NCBI RefSeq assembly: GCF_002224365.1
Contig: NZ_CP022437.1
Coordinates: forward strand, 1,984,001-2,048,000
Reading direction: 5' to 3'
Origin: Virgibacillus necropolis
GTDB lineage: Bacteria; Bacillota; Bacilli; Bacillales; Amphibacillaceae
DNA: 64,000 nt
Shown: positions 55,619-64,000 of the stretch, one piece after another
How positions within the stretch are numbered: position 1 is the first letter of the stretch
Layout of the letters: each line of letters opens with the position of its first letter
Notes under the pieces: model-generated
Database searches by the model: none
The model's input: only the letters and a program-made list of their open reading frames with translations
Told to the model about the DNA's origin: nothing
Position numbers and translations under genes: made by a program

Positions 55619-57068
55619 TGAAAACTTTCCAATAATATTTGAACGTAGTAAAGAAGGACGAACTAGTTATAGTTTACCTGATTTAGATGTCCCTGAACTA
55701 GATATTAACGAAGGTTTAGATGATGCATATGTACGTAAAAATGCACCAGATTTACCGGAAGTTAGCGAGCTTGAAATAATGCGCCATTATACAGGGTTAT
55801 CTAGAAGGAATTATGGAGTTGATTCAGGCTTTTATCCACTTGGTTCATGTACGATGAAATATAACCCTAAAATCAATGAAGATGTAGCGCGAATGGATGG
55901 CTTCAGTCACATTCATCCATATCAAGATCCGAAAACGGTGCAAGGTGCAATGGAAATGTTGTATGATTTGCAAACTTCTTTAAAAGAAATTACGGGTATG
56001 CATGAAGTATCCTTGCAACCTGCAGCTGGTGCCCAAGGAGAATGGACTGGATTAATGATGATCCGGGCATTCCATGAAGCAAATGGGGACACAGAAAGAA
56101 CAAAAGTAATTGTTCCAGATTCCGCACATGGAACAAATCCAGCTTCTGCTACAGTAGCTGGATTTGATGCTGTAACAGTTAAATCAAATGAAAAAGGAAT
56201 AGTGGATTTAGAGGATTTAAAACGTGTTGTTGGAAAAGATACTGCAGCATTAATGCTTACAAATCCAAATACACTTGGTTTATTTGAGACAGAAATTTTG
56301 GATATGGCTAAGATTGTCCATGAAGCGGGTGGAAAGCTATATTATGATGGTGCAAATTTAAATGCAATTATGGGATATACCCGTCCTGGAGACATGGGAT
56401 TTGATGTTGTTCATTTAAACTTACACAAGACATTCACTGGCCCTCATGGTGGTGGCGGTCCTGGATCAGGTCCAGTTGGCGTGTCGAAAGAGCTTGAACC
56501 TTACTTACCAAAACCATTGCTTGTAAAAGGTGCAGATGGCTATGAATTCGAATATGATCGTCCTAATTCCATTGGTCGAGTAAAGCCATACTACGGTAAC
56601 TTTGGTATTAACCTACGAGCTTACACGTATATTCGTACAATGGGCGCGGAAGGTCTGAAGAAAGTCAGTGAATATGCTGTATTAAATGCTAATTATATGA
56701 TGCGTAAATTGGAGAAAAAGTTCGATTTACCGTATCAGCAGCATTGTAAGCATGAATTTGTTTTATCAGGAAAAAGACAGAAAAAGTTAGGCGTCCGTAC
56801 ATTGGATATAGCGAAGCGCTTATTAGACTATGGCTATCATCCACCAACTATATACTTCCCATTAAATGTGGAAGAGGGAATGATGGTAGAGCCTACTGAA
56901 ACTGAATCTAAAGAAACGTTAGATGGTTTTATCGATACGATGGTTGCCATAGCTGAGGAAGTCAAAAATGACCCTGAAAAGGTTCAGGAGGCTCCACATA
57001 CTACCATTGTAAAACGAATGGATGAGACAACAGCGGCAAGAAAACCAATTTTACGATATTATAAGTAA
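55611..57068 (+). CDS. gcvPB: Glycine decarboxylase subunit 2 (GcvPB)
   Basis: C-terminal half of the P protein, 485 residues, holding PLP. The Schiff-base lysine is in [37 protein letters not shown] and [18 protein letters not shown] are typical. ATG 55611 overlaps the gcvPA stop. The operon regenerates methylene-THF from glycine when the riboswitch senses excess glycine. The H protein gene is elsewhere. Confidence 0.97.
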   Translation: MANENFPIIFERSKEGRTSYSLPDLDVPELDINEGLDDAYVRKNAPDLPEVSELEIMRHYTGLSRRNYGVDSGFYPLGSCTMKYNPKINEDVARMDGFSHIHPYQDPKTVQGAMEMLYDLQTSLKEITGMHEVSLQPAAGAQGEWTGLMMIRAFHEANGDTERTKVIVPDSAHGTNPASATVAGFDAVTVKSNEKGIVDLEDLKRVVGKDTAALMLTNPNTLGLFETEILDMAKIVHEAGGKLYYDGANLNAIMGYTRPGDMGFDVVHLNLHKTFTGPHGGGGPGSGPVGVSKELEPYLPKPLLVKGADGYEFEYDRPNSIGRVKPYYGNFGINLRAYTYIRTMGAEGLKKVSEYAVLNANYMMRKLEKKFDLPYQQHCKHEFVLSGKRQKKLGVRTLDIAKRLLDYGYHPPTIYFPLNVEEGMMVEPTETESKETLDGFIDTMVAIAEEVKNDPEKVQEAPHTTIVKRMDETTAARKPILRYYK

Positions 57069-57107
57069 GATAAGTAAGAGTTATAAATCACAAAATAGAA
57101 ACACAAT

Positions 57108-57148
57108 TAGAGTCTAACTTCGCTTATGAGTTAGGCTCTATTTTTTTG
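57108..57148 (+). terminator. Terminator after gcvPB
   Basis: TAGAGTCTAACT pairs with AGTTAGGCTCTA, followed by seven T. The rest of 57149-57370 shows nothing further I recognise. Confidence 0.9.
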
Positions 57149-57370
57149 TTTTTCATTGCATTGGGTATTCGGTTAATGTCTATTTTGTATAAACAATAAC
57201 CTTGAAGCATATTGATGTTTGTGACAGAAATAAAATACAGAGGTGGCAAAGTGGACGTTGGTATTATTCTTTAATAGGAGGAAAGGCGCTTTTTGGTTGT
57301 TTATATAGTAAAAGGTAATTTTCATTAACAATGGTCTCGGGTATCTTAAGACTTCCTGGAGGTGTTTGAA

Positions 57371-57547
57371 ATGAATAAAAGCATAAGAGTGATTATTGGG
57401 TTAATTGGGAGCCTGATTATCTGCTTTTTTGGAGTATATGGGTTAATGGCTGAAGACCCAATATCAAGTGTATCATTTTTCCCAATCATACTTGCAGTCG
57501 GTGGTGTAATTGGACTCATTGTAAATGTTATCGATCTTATAAAATGA
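57371..57547 (+). CDS. Small two-helix membrane protein
   Basis: 58 residues, two hydrophobic helices (about 5-24 and 36-54) joined by MAEDPISSVS. ATG 57371 follows GGAGG by nine bases, and a strong terminator follows, making a small independent unit. No family is recognised. It marks the end of the conserved region after gcvPB. Confidence 0.6.
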   Translation: MNKSIRVIIGLIGSLIICFFGVYGLMAEDPISSVSFFPIILAVGGVIGLIVNVIDLIK

Positions 57548-57569
57548 AAGGGCATGAACCTAGAACTGC

Positions 57570-57606
57570 AAAGATCAAACATAGGAACTGCCTATGTTTG
57601 ATCTTT
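57570..57606 (+). terminator. Terminator after the small membrane protein gene
   Basis: AAAGATCAAACATAGG pairs perfectly with CCTATGTTTGATCTTT around a five-base loop. Confidence 0.85.
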
Positions 57607-58261
57607 AGTATTATAAGTTCTTATAGCTGGTGGTGATAATTATAAAATTTCTTTATTAAATTTATTGCGGGAGGGAATAAACAAGAGCCCGTATGGTATT
57701 TTTCATATGAAAAATGCTGCTCCGCCATATGATTAAATAGAGATACGAGTGGATCGTAATTATTGATTAATATTAAGAATCCACAAGGTTTATGATGTAT
57801 CCCCAACTGCGCCCAGGTAAAGACTTCGATAAATTCTTCCAAAGTCAAGATCCTCAATGTAAAGTTATAAATCTCTCTGCTACGATTATTCAGTTTAAAA
57901 GTGGTTATTTCTATACAGGGCGCTTACAAGACATTTCGCAAGCAAAAGTATGATTTGTTTAAAGCTGCTCTATTAGACGATTAAAAAGTTTTTCTATAGA
58001 GATATATACGATTATATTGCCGTTATGGCCACTAATCGGAAGGAACTTGAGCATATCTATACAATGATTGAGGAAAAATTAGACCGTCATATGCAGACGA
58101 GCTTTTGTCAGAAAGGTCAGGGATATTAATATCCCTTTCCCTCCCTATGAACCGCATGTGTGCCTTTTAGCACATACGGTTCAAGCATTCATTTATCCAC
58201 GTCTAGACTAAATTAATCCTATTATTTTCTTTCTCTATATGTATTAATAACGCTAAAAACG
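57607..58261. other. Decayed intergenic stretch
   Basis: No intact gene is convincing here. Short open frames on both strands have no family resemblance. A hairpin at 58149-58182 (GAACCG ... CGGTTC arms with GCATGTG/CACATA inside) resembles domain V of a group II intron but lacks its GAAA loop and bulge. It may be intron debris. Confidence 0.4.
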
Positions 58262-58444
58262 TTGTGCGAAGAAGAATTTGTGACCGAAATTCAAAACAAA
58301 CTAGAAAACTATCGTCCGAAGATAGTCAGGCGGAAGTGGATTGAAAATATGTCTACAATGGTTTTCCCATCAGTTCCTGGTGTATTAGATCCTCTATTAG
58401 CAAGGTTGTTAATTTTTTATTATCGGAACTCTGTAGGAAATTAG
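58262..58444 (+). pseudogene. Possible group II intron reverse-transcriptase fragment
   Basis: A 60-codon fragment whose segment NKLENYRPKIVRRKWIEN followed by VPGVLDPLLARLL resembles the RT0-RT1 region of intron-encoded reverse transcriptases (xYxPxPVRRVxIPK ... GIPTVxDRxxQ). It has no start with a ribosome site and ends abruptly. It is the wrong way round relative to the domain V-like hairpin, so two decayed copies or a rearrangement must be assumed. The resemblance is by eye only. Confidence 0.4.
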
Positions 58445-58513
58445 CAATTATAAAATTAATTAATATAAAAAATATTCTATTAGTTTAAAAAATTTTATGT
58501 TACAATAATAAAA

Positions 58514-58532
58514 AGTTTGCTTAAACTATAAT
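58514..58532 (+). promoter_or_regulatory. Possible promoter/operator of the XRE-cupin regulator
   Basis: TATAAT (58527-58532) overlaps a small dyad AGTTT-GCTT-AAACT (58514-58527). No good -35 is seen. Self-binding of the regulator here is only a suggestion. Confidence 0.35.
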
Positions 58533-58576
58533 TTTTACTGTCGCACTGGATTTTAGAAAAGGGAAGGTATTTGAAA

Positions 58577-59119
58577 ATGGATGGTATTTATCAAAAGATT
58601 AAAAGATTACGTGTTGAACAAGGATTTACATTGAAAAATCTTAGTGAGAAAACGGAGTTGTCCGTTAGTTTTTTGTCTCAAATTGAGAGGGGGTCGTCTT
58701 CACTCGCAATTACTTCGTTGAAGAAAATTGCGGATGCATTTGATGTTCCAATTACATTTTTTTTTAATTCGGAAACAAATCATAATTATATGCTGCAAGC
58801 CGAGGATAGGAAACCATTTCAGCTTGAAGGTTCCTCAACCACCTATACGCGGTTGAACGGGGAATTTGGAGGTAGGTCTTTGGAGCCGTTATTGGTGAAA
58901 CTTGTACCTAAGCAAATCCGGAATCAGACTTCAAACCATCCAGGAGAAGAGTTTTATTATGTATTAAAGGGAGCTGTATTATTTACCGTAAATGGAAAAG
59001 AGTATTTTGTCAGGGAAGGTGGTTCTATTCATTATCCATCAGAAGTTCCCCATTCTTGGGAAAATCCTTTGGATGAGGAAACCCTCATTCTTAGTGTGCT
59101 GACACCTGTGATATTTTAA
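58577..59119 (+). CDS. XRE-family regulator with cupin sensor domain
   Basis: 180 residues. The helix-turn-helix is at about 6-60 (LRVEQGFTLKNLSEKTELSV, FLSQIERGSSSLAI). The cupin_2 domain is at about 105-175 (HPGEEFYYVLKGAVLF, VREGGSIHYPSEVPHSWEN). This layout is common for regulators of small-molecule catabolism, with the ligand bound in the cupin. ATG 58577 is spaced nine bases from GGGAAGG; a TTG six bases earlier is too close. It heads the hyu cluster and probably controls it. Confidence 0.88.
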   Translation: MDGIYQKIKRLRVEQGFTLKNLSEKTELSVSFLSQIERGSSSLAITSLKKIADAFDVPITFFFNSETNHNYMLQAEDRKPFQLEGSSTTYTRLNGEFGGRSLEPLLVKLVPKQIRNQTSNHPGEEFYYVLKGAVLFTVNGKEYFVREGGSIHYPSEVPHSWENPLDEETLILSVLTPVIF

Positions 59120-59145
59120 ATCATACGAAAGAAGGTCGATAGTTG

Positions 59146-61191
59146 ATGAGAGTAGCAACCGATATTGGAGGAACGTTTACAGATCTAGTGTTTGTGGATG
59201 ACAAAGGGAAAGTGAGTGTTGCAAAAAGTCATACGACGCCTCCGAACTTTGAACAAGGAGTTATCGATGTTATTGAAAAAAGTGGCATTGACCAGAAGGC
59301 TATCGAAACATTCATTCATGGAACCACGGTAATCATCAATGCATTGACTGAGCGCAAAGGCGTAAAAACCGCATTAGTCACAACAAAAGGTTTTCGGGAT
59401 GTACTGGAAATTGCTCGAGGAAACCGTCCTGATCTGTTCAATGTACGCTATAAAAAGCCGACTCCGTTTGTCGAGCGTCATTTGCGACAGGAAGTAGAAG
59501 AACGACTGAACCAAAAAGGAGAAGTCGTGACGCCTATCAATAAAGAACAGATTAAAGAACTGATTGATTACTTTAAAAAAGAAAACGTTGAAGCGATTGC
59601 TGTTTCTTTTCTTCACGCTTATAAAAATTCAACGCATGAACAGCAGACAGTCAAGCTTATCAATGAGCTATGGCCAGAAGTTTCTGTTACGGCTTCTTAT
59701 GAAGTGACAAAAGAATGGCGCGAATATGAGCGAACCAACACGGCCGTATTGAACTCCTATATTAAGCCAATTGCATCTACGTATGTTAATAACCTCAATG
59801 ACAAACTGATTGAAAATAAAGCGGATAGCTTTAATTATATTATGCAGTCCAACGGGGGAACAACGACATTTGAACAGGCGAAAAAGACACCAATCAATAT
59901 GGTCGAATCTGGACCGGTTGCAGGAATTTATGGGGCAGCATTCCTTGGTGAAATCATTGGTGAAAAAAATGTCATCGCGTTTGACATTGGTGGAACCACT
60001 GCAAAATGTTCATTGATCAGCAACGGAGAAGTAAAAGTTTCCACAGATTATTACATCGAAAAAGACGCTTTCAACGCGGGGTACCCTATAAAAACGCCAG
60101 TGGCTGATATCGTGGAAATCGGCAATGGAGGTGGTTCGATTGCGTGGATTGACGATGGCGGCTCATTGAAAGTGGGACCTCATTCAGCAGGTGCTGTTCC
60201 TGGTCCTGTTGCTTATGGCCAGGGGGGAACAGAACCGACAACGACCGATGCGAACTTGCTTACAGGACGTCTGTCTCCAGAAAACTTTGATTATCAAGTA
60301 GATCTGGAATCGGTGAAAAATGCAATTTATGAAAAAGTAGCGAAAGTATATAATATGTCCGAAGAAGAAGGTGCGCTCGGAATCATTAGGATTGCCAATG
60401 CGAATATGTTGAATGCGCTTAAACTTATTTCAGTACGAAAAGGTTATGACCCGAGAGATTTTACACTCATCGCATTTGGAGGCGGCGGATCGATGCATGC
60501 GCCAGCGCTAGCAAGAGATCTAGGTGTTAAGAAAATTGTCGTGCCAATTGCGTCTTCAGTATTTTCCGCATGGGGAATGCTAATGACGGACTTGCGTCAT
60601 GATTACATCCAAACCTATATTAATCGTTTGCAGGCTGTCAATCTTCAAGAACTTAACAATGAATGGATTAAACTCGAAAACCAGGCAGTGAGTCAATACC
60701 AAGAAGAAAACATCAGCAAAGAAGAAATTGTCTTTAACCGATTTGTCGATATGCGATACTCAGGACAAGAACATACGGTGAAAGTGCCACTCGCAAACGG
60801 TGAGGTAACTGGGGAAACAATCCATGACTTGATTGAATTATTTCATGAAATGCACGAACAGAACTTCACGTTCAATCTGTTAGATGCGCAGACGGAAATT
60901 GTTAATCTGCATTTAACTGCATTAGGCTCTATTCAAAAACCAGAACTTCAAAAATGGGTAGCTATTAATAGTGATCTGGATTCAGCATTGAAAGAAACAC
61001 GCAAGGTATTTTATGAAGACGAAGGATGGGTAGACACGAACGTTTATCATCGTGATTTGCTGGCGCCGGGTATGGTGATCCAAGGGCCGGCGATTGTTGA
61101 AGAATCAACAGCGACAACTGTATTCTATTCAAACCAGACGCTAACGGTTGATGCCTATGGAAATTTAATTATTGAGACGGAGGTGCGATGA
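59146..61191 (+). CDS. Hydantoinase/oxoprolinase subunit A (HyuA family)
   Basis: 681-residue member of the N-methylhydantoinase A/5-oxoprolinase/acetone carboxylase beta family. The ASKHA-type ATP site starts ATDIGGTFTDLVFVD at the N-terminus, and AFDIGGTTAKCSL (about 280) and IEIGNGGGSIAW follow, with ERTNTAVLNSY. Such subunits activate a cyclic amide or ketone with ATP, in complex with the B subunit. ATG 59146 follows GAAGG. The substrate is unknown. The stop is 2 bases from hyuB's ATG. Confidence 0.9.
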   Translation: MRVATDIGGTFTDLVFVDDKGKVSVAKSHTTPPNFEQGVIDVIEKSGIDQKAIETFIHGTTVIINALTERKGVKTALVTTKGFRDVLEIARGNRPDLFNVRYKKPTPFVERHLRQEVEERLNQKGEVVTPINKEQIKELIDYFKKENVEAIAVSFLHAYKNSTHEQQTVKLINELWPEVSVTASYEVTKEWREYERTNTAVLNSYIKPIASTYVNNLNDKLIENKADSFNYIMQSNGGTTTFEQAKKTPINMVESGPVAGIYGAAFLGEIIGEKNVIAFDIGGTTAKCSLISNGEVKVSTDYYIEKDAFNAGYPIKTPVADIVEIGNGGGSIAWIDDGGSLKVGPHSAGAVPGPVAYGQGGTEPTTTDANLLTGRLSPENFDYQVDLESVKNAIYEKVAKVYNMSEEEGALGIIRIANANMLNALKLISVRKGYDPRDFTLIAFGGGGSMHAPALARDLGVKKIVVPIASSVFSAWGMLMTDLRHDYIQTYINRLQAVNLQELNNEWIKLENQAVSQYQEENISKEEIVFNRFVDMRYSGQEHTVKVPLANGEVTGETIHDLIELFHEMHEQNFTFNLLDAQTEIVNLHLTALGSIQKPELQKWVAINSDLDSALKETRKVFYEDEGWVDTNVYHRDLLAPGMVIQGPAIVEESTATTVFYSNQTLTVDAYGNLIIETEVR

Positions 61192-61192
61192 G

Positions 61193-62929
61193 ATGTCAGT
61201 TTCGAGCAAAGTAAAAGTCGATCCGTTTACAAAGGAGATTGTAAAAGATTCAGTGATTGCTATTGGTGATGAGATGTTCCATGCATTGGCAAGGACGTCT
61301 ATGAGCCCGATTATTTATGAAGTATTGGATTATGCGAGTGGGCTGACCGATTCCAAAGGCCAGTTACTGACACAAGGAAATGGCGTAACTGGGTTTATTG
61401 GAATGTTGACATTCATGGTCAAAGAAACACTTAACAAGTTCGGTGAAAATGAATTAAAAGAAGGCGACATCATTATCATTAATGATTCGTATGTGGGTGG
61501 CGGCTCTCACTTGTCTGATGTCGGTTTAGTTATGCCAATCTTCTATGAAGGAAAAATTATTGCCTTTTCCGCAAACAAAGCCCATTGGACGGACGTAGGT
61601 GGAAAAGACCCAGGTTCATTTAGCAATGACGCGACAGAGATTTACCAAGAAGGACTACAGTTTCCTTGTGTTAAATTATTTAACGAAGGTAAACTGAACG
61701 ATGCGGTACTTGACATTATTAAGTCCAATGTCCGTTTCCCCGAGTTGTCCATTGGAGACTTGTGGGCACAAGTGGCCGCACTTCGGACAGGCGAGAAACG
61801 TGTGAAAGAACTTTGTGAAAAAAATGGCGCAGTAGTTGTGCAAGCGTCAATCGATCATCATTTGGATCACGGTGAACAAATGGCGAGAAGGGAATTGGCG
61901 AAGCTTCCGAAAGGCGAATTCTTTGCTAACGATTTTATTGATGACGATGGCTTTGGGAATGGACCTTTTAATGTTCAAGTAAAAGTCACGATTACTGAAG
62001 ATAAATTTATTTGCGACTTCCGTGGCAGTCATCCCCAAGTACTAGGTCCAGTTAACTGTACCTATACGGGTCTTGTTTCGGCTGTCCGTACCGTTTTCCT
62101 TGCAGCAACGAATCCATCCCAAGATGTCAACGATGGTGTATTCAGACCACTCGAAGTCATTACTGACTCAAAATCTATTCTTGCAGCTGAAAGGCCAGCA
62201 CCTGTATCTATATACTGGGAAAGTATGCAAGGTGGAGCAGATGTAGTTTGGCAGGCATTGGCACCTCACTTGCCGGATCGCTTGTCCGCAGGTCAATTAT
62301 TGTCCGTTTGTGCAGTGACTTTATCGGGAAATCATCACGAATCAAATGAACCATTTTTAATTGTTGAACCTTCTGCAGGCGGGTGGGGGGCTGCAAAAGG
62401 TCAAGACGGCGCAAGAGGGCAGTTCTGTATCGGTGATGGTGAAACATACAACGTTCCAGTCGAAGTGGCTGAAACACGCTACGGTGTTATGATTGATGAG
62501 TACAGCTTACGGACAGATGGGGCCGGCGCCGGAGAATATATCGGTGGTGCTGGCGTGACGCGATCCTATAGAGCGATGACTGACAATCAGATGGTATCAG
62601 CGACTTTCGGTAGAAACAAATACTTTCCATGGGGCTTAAATGGAGGAGACGAAGGTTCCCCAAACGAGTTTCTTATTGAAAAAACGAATGGCGAAACGGA
62701 TGGACCATTCGGAATTTATCCGCGCTATCCGCTCAATAAAGGCGATGTCGTCAAACTGATGACAGCTACAGGTGGAGGTTATGGCAATCCTTTAAAACGT
62801 CCATCTGGTCAAGTGGCAAAAGATGTGAAGAACGGGTACGTTACCGTTGAGCAAGCAAAAAGGGTATTTGGAGTCATTGTTAATACCGAAACCTTTAAAG
62901 TCGACGGTCTAGTAGGGAGGGAAATGTGA
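61193..62929 (+). CDS. Hydantoinase/oxoprolinase subunit B (HyuB family)
   Basis: 578 residues, partner of the preceding subunit. Typical HyuB blocks are GDIIIINDSYVGGGSHLSDV, HWTDVGGKDPGS, CDFRGSHPQVLGPVN and the glycine-rich RTDGAGAGEYIGGAG near the C-terminus. ATG 61193 follows GGAGGTG, and a frame further upstream lies inside hyuA. Tight coupling with hyuA supports a heteromer. The region uses visibly more G+C-rich codons than the core genome to its left. Confidence 0.9.
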   Translation: MSVSSKVKVDPFTKEIVKDSVIAIGDEMFHALARTSMSPIIYEVLDYASGLTDSKGQLLTQGNGVTGFIGMLTFMVKETLNKFGENELKEGDIIIINDSYVGGGSHLSDVGLVMPIFYEGKIIAFSANKAHWTDVGGKDPGSFSNDATEIYQEGLQFPCVKLFNEGKLNDAVLDIIKSNVRFPELSIGDLWAQVAALRTGEKRVKELCEKNGAVVVQASIDHHLDHGEQMARRELAKLPKGEFFANDFIDDDGFGNGPFNVQVKVTITEDKFICDFRGSHPQVLGPVNCTYTGLVSAVRTVFLAATNPSQDVNDGVFRPLEVITDSKSILAAERPAPVSIYWESMQGGADVVWQALAPHLPDRLSAGQLLSVCAVTLSGNHHESNEPFLIVEPSAGGWGAAKGQDGARGQFCIGDGETYNVPVEVAETRYGVMIDEYSLRTDGAGAGEYIGGAGVTRSYRAMTDNQMVSATFGRNKYFPWGLNGGDEGSPNEFLIEKTNGETDGPFGIYPRYPLNKGDVVKLMTATGGGYGNPLKRPSGQVAKDVKNGYVTVEQAKRVFGVIVNTETFKVDGLVGREM

Positions 62930-62931
62930 CA

Positions 62932-63261
62932 ATGGATATTATTAACCTTACAGAACTTGAATCAGAAGGAAATCAAGCATATTCGATGTATACCATTTTT
63001 AAAGAACAGCAACAAGATTTTGCGGTAAAAGTCGGAACCGTAACTATTTATCCAGGTGAAAGAGTACCTCTTAAAGGAGTATCCAATCACGAAGAAAACG
63101 AATACTCAATCATTGTTAGGGGATCGCTACTGACAGAGATTAAAGGAGAGCAATATCGCGTTTCTGCAGGCCAATCTACTTTTATTCCAAAAGGCGAAGA
63201 ACATATTGCTGTAAATGACGGCGATGAAAATTGCGAACTTGTCTTTGTTTTAGTCGGGTAA
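62932..63261 (+). CDS. Small cupin protein
   Basis: 109-residue single-domain cupin (about 35-105), with NHEENEYSIIVRGSLLTEI and GQSTFIPKGEEHIAV as its two conserved motifs. Cupins of this size act as isomerases, metal-binding enzymes or ligand sensors. The start lies three bases from the hyuB stop, so it is part of the operon. A lone metal-binding or chaperone role in the pathway is possible; no activity can be assigned. Confidence 0.8.
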   Translation: MDIINLTELESEGNQAYSMYTIFKEQQQDFAVKVGTVTIYPGERVPLKGVSNHEENEYSIIVRGSLLTEIKGEQYRVSAGQSTFIPKGEEHIAVNDGDENCELVFVLVG

Positions 63262-63672
63262 ATTTCTAAGTTGTCTTTCGGGAGCGTAAATGCAAAAACA
63301 CTCTCGATTACCAAACAATGATTGCTCTGATTGTCAAATATTTACTAGGAACTATGTTTAATTTAACAAGTAGAAGCCTTTTTCAAAGGGGTATGCCAAA
63401 GAAACCCTAATAACTACTTATTTTTTAAAGGATAAGACTTTTAAGAAATGCTAGTTCATCTTTTTGATCAGCATGCTAAGCATCAGTGTACTCTTCATGA
63501 TTTTAGGTTCGAACGCATCACTTTGCAGACCGAGAATTGCAATTTCTAAGTATTAATAAATATAAAAGTCTTCTTACTAAGTGTAGGAGAAAAAAGTAAC
63601 AGCTCAAGAAAATCCTTGAAACACATGACTCGGTGAATGCTGAGAATCTATTATATAAAGGAGGATGAGAAA
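63262..63672. other. Intergenic stretch before the permease gene
   Basis: 411 bases without an intact gene. A minus-strand in-frame trace at 63.44-63.51 kb (HADQKDELAFLKSLIL) could be debris but is too short to name. No clear terminator for the hyu operon and no recognisable riboswitch is seen. Confidence 0.4.
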
Positions 63673-64000
63673 ATGGGAAAACAAAAAGTTACAAAGTCAG
63701 TAGGAAAAGATGAAGCATTGTCTGCTATTCCATCCAGTAAACGTCAGCATTGGTTAGCACCAGCGATGATATTTGGAGGTTTAGAATTTACGATACCGGT
63801 ATTGATGGTGGGAGCTACGCTTGCAGGAGCGTTCGGCTTGTCTGAAATTTTTTGGATATTACTTGTATCACTGTTTGTTATTCAGTGGATTGGAAACGCT
63901 GTTGCAGGTTATATTGGTGCAAAAACAGGCCGATCTTCGTCCGTTATTGCTAGAACAAGCTTTGGAGCAGATCAGGCGAGATTTATTGTAGGGATGACTA
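63673..64000 (+). CDS. NCS1-family nucleobase/hydantoin permease (3' truncated)
   Basis: The first 109 residues of a polytopic transporter; the frame is open at the window end. The N-terminus (SSKRQHWLAPAMIFGGLEFTIPVLMVGATL) and the GRSSSVIARTSFGADQAR segment resemble cytosine permease and hydantoin-type NCS1 symporters. The ATG 63673 follows AAAGGAGGATG. Placement after hyuAB suggests it imports their substrate. Confidence 0.8.
   Translation, partial: MGKQKVTKSVGKDEALSAIPSSKRQHWLAPAMIFGGLEFTIPVLMVGATLAGAFGLSEIFWILLVSLFVIQWIGNAVAGYIGAKTGRSSSVIARTSFGADQARFIVGMT

Noticed and set aside
57621-57857. Minus-strand frame of 78 codons
   Set aside because: No ribosome site, no family resemblance and it sits in a decayed stretch; not counted as a gene.
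58010-58130. Plus-strand frame with KELEHIYTMIEEKLDRHMQ, considered as a Spo0E-like phosphatase
   Set aside because: It lacks the SQxLD motif of Spo0E and a start codon with a ribosome site.
1-64000. CRISPR arrays, prophage or intact insertion sequences
   Set aside because: No regularly spaced repeats, phage structural genes or intact transposase were found; only non-coding short elements and remnants are present.

Overview
This window is a chromosomal segment from a low-G+C, spore-forming Bacillaceae bacterium of the Oceanobacillus/Virgibacillus type. Gene order follows the Bacillus subtilis dgkA-era-recO-glyQS-ccpN-yqfL-dnaG-sigA-cccA-trmK-yqfO-cshB-nfo ... sodA-yqgE-pbpA-pst ... yqgN-yqgP-yqgQ-glcK-yqgS ... 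comG ... yqhGH-gcvT-gcvPA-gcvPB backbone. A GerA/SpoVAF-type germination protein, a full comG competence operon and B. subtilis-type T-box and glycine riboswitch leaders support this. The genus is inferred from overall resemblance and was not tested.

Layout: 1-16.5 kb is the housekeeping block: undecaprenol kinase (cut by the window edge), Era, YqzL, RecO, T-box-controlled glycyl-tRNA synthetase, CcpN and its partner YqfL, primase, the major sigma factor, cytochrome c550, TrmK, YqfO, the RNA helicase CshB and endonuclease IV. A compact arsR-arsB-arsC arsenic-resistance operon (16.7-18.9 kb) interrupts the conserved yqfT-yqfX order. From 19 to 32 kb come YqfX, YqfZ, an NfeD protein, a Na/Pi symporter with a PhoU-like tail, six tRNA genes (Asn, Met, His, CAU-Ile or Met, Ser, Phe), superoxide dismutase, an MFS transporter, PBP2A and a pstSCAB-phoU operon with a clear PhoP box. 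From 32 to 45 kb are YqzC/YqzD, ribosomal protein L33, 5-formyl-THF cyclo-ligase, a MoeB/ThiF-type enzyme, a rhomboid protease, the germination protein, YqgQ-GlcK, the LTA-synthase-like YqgS and small membrane proteins. From 45 to 57 kb come comGA-GG (minus strand), shikimate kinase, YqzE, the SNF2 helicase YqhH with YqhG, and the glycine cleavage genes.

Synteny with B. subtilis ends after gcvPB. A decayed stretch (57.5-58.5 kb), with possible group II intron debris, leads into an accessory cluster: an XRE-cupin regulator, HyuA and HyuB (hydantoinase/oxoprolinase family), a small cupin and an NCS1 nucleobase/hydantoin permease running off the window. It looks like a self-contained uptake-and-hydrolysis module for an unidentified cyclic amide or hydantoin-like compound.

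The most unusual material is non-coding. At least three families of short inverted-repeat, MITE-like elements occupy intergenic gaps. One copy sits inside the second aptamer of the gcv glycine riboswitch, in a peripheral hairpin where it should extend the stem rather than break the fold. Other copies lie between ccpN and yqfL and in the yqgS leader, downstream of an ECF-sigma-like promoter. Paired base changes at the two ends of these elements suggest that hairpin pairing is maintained.
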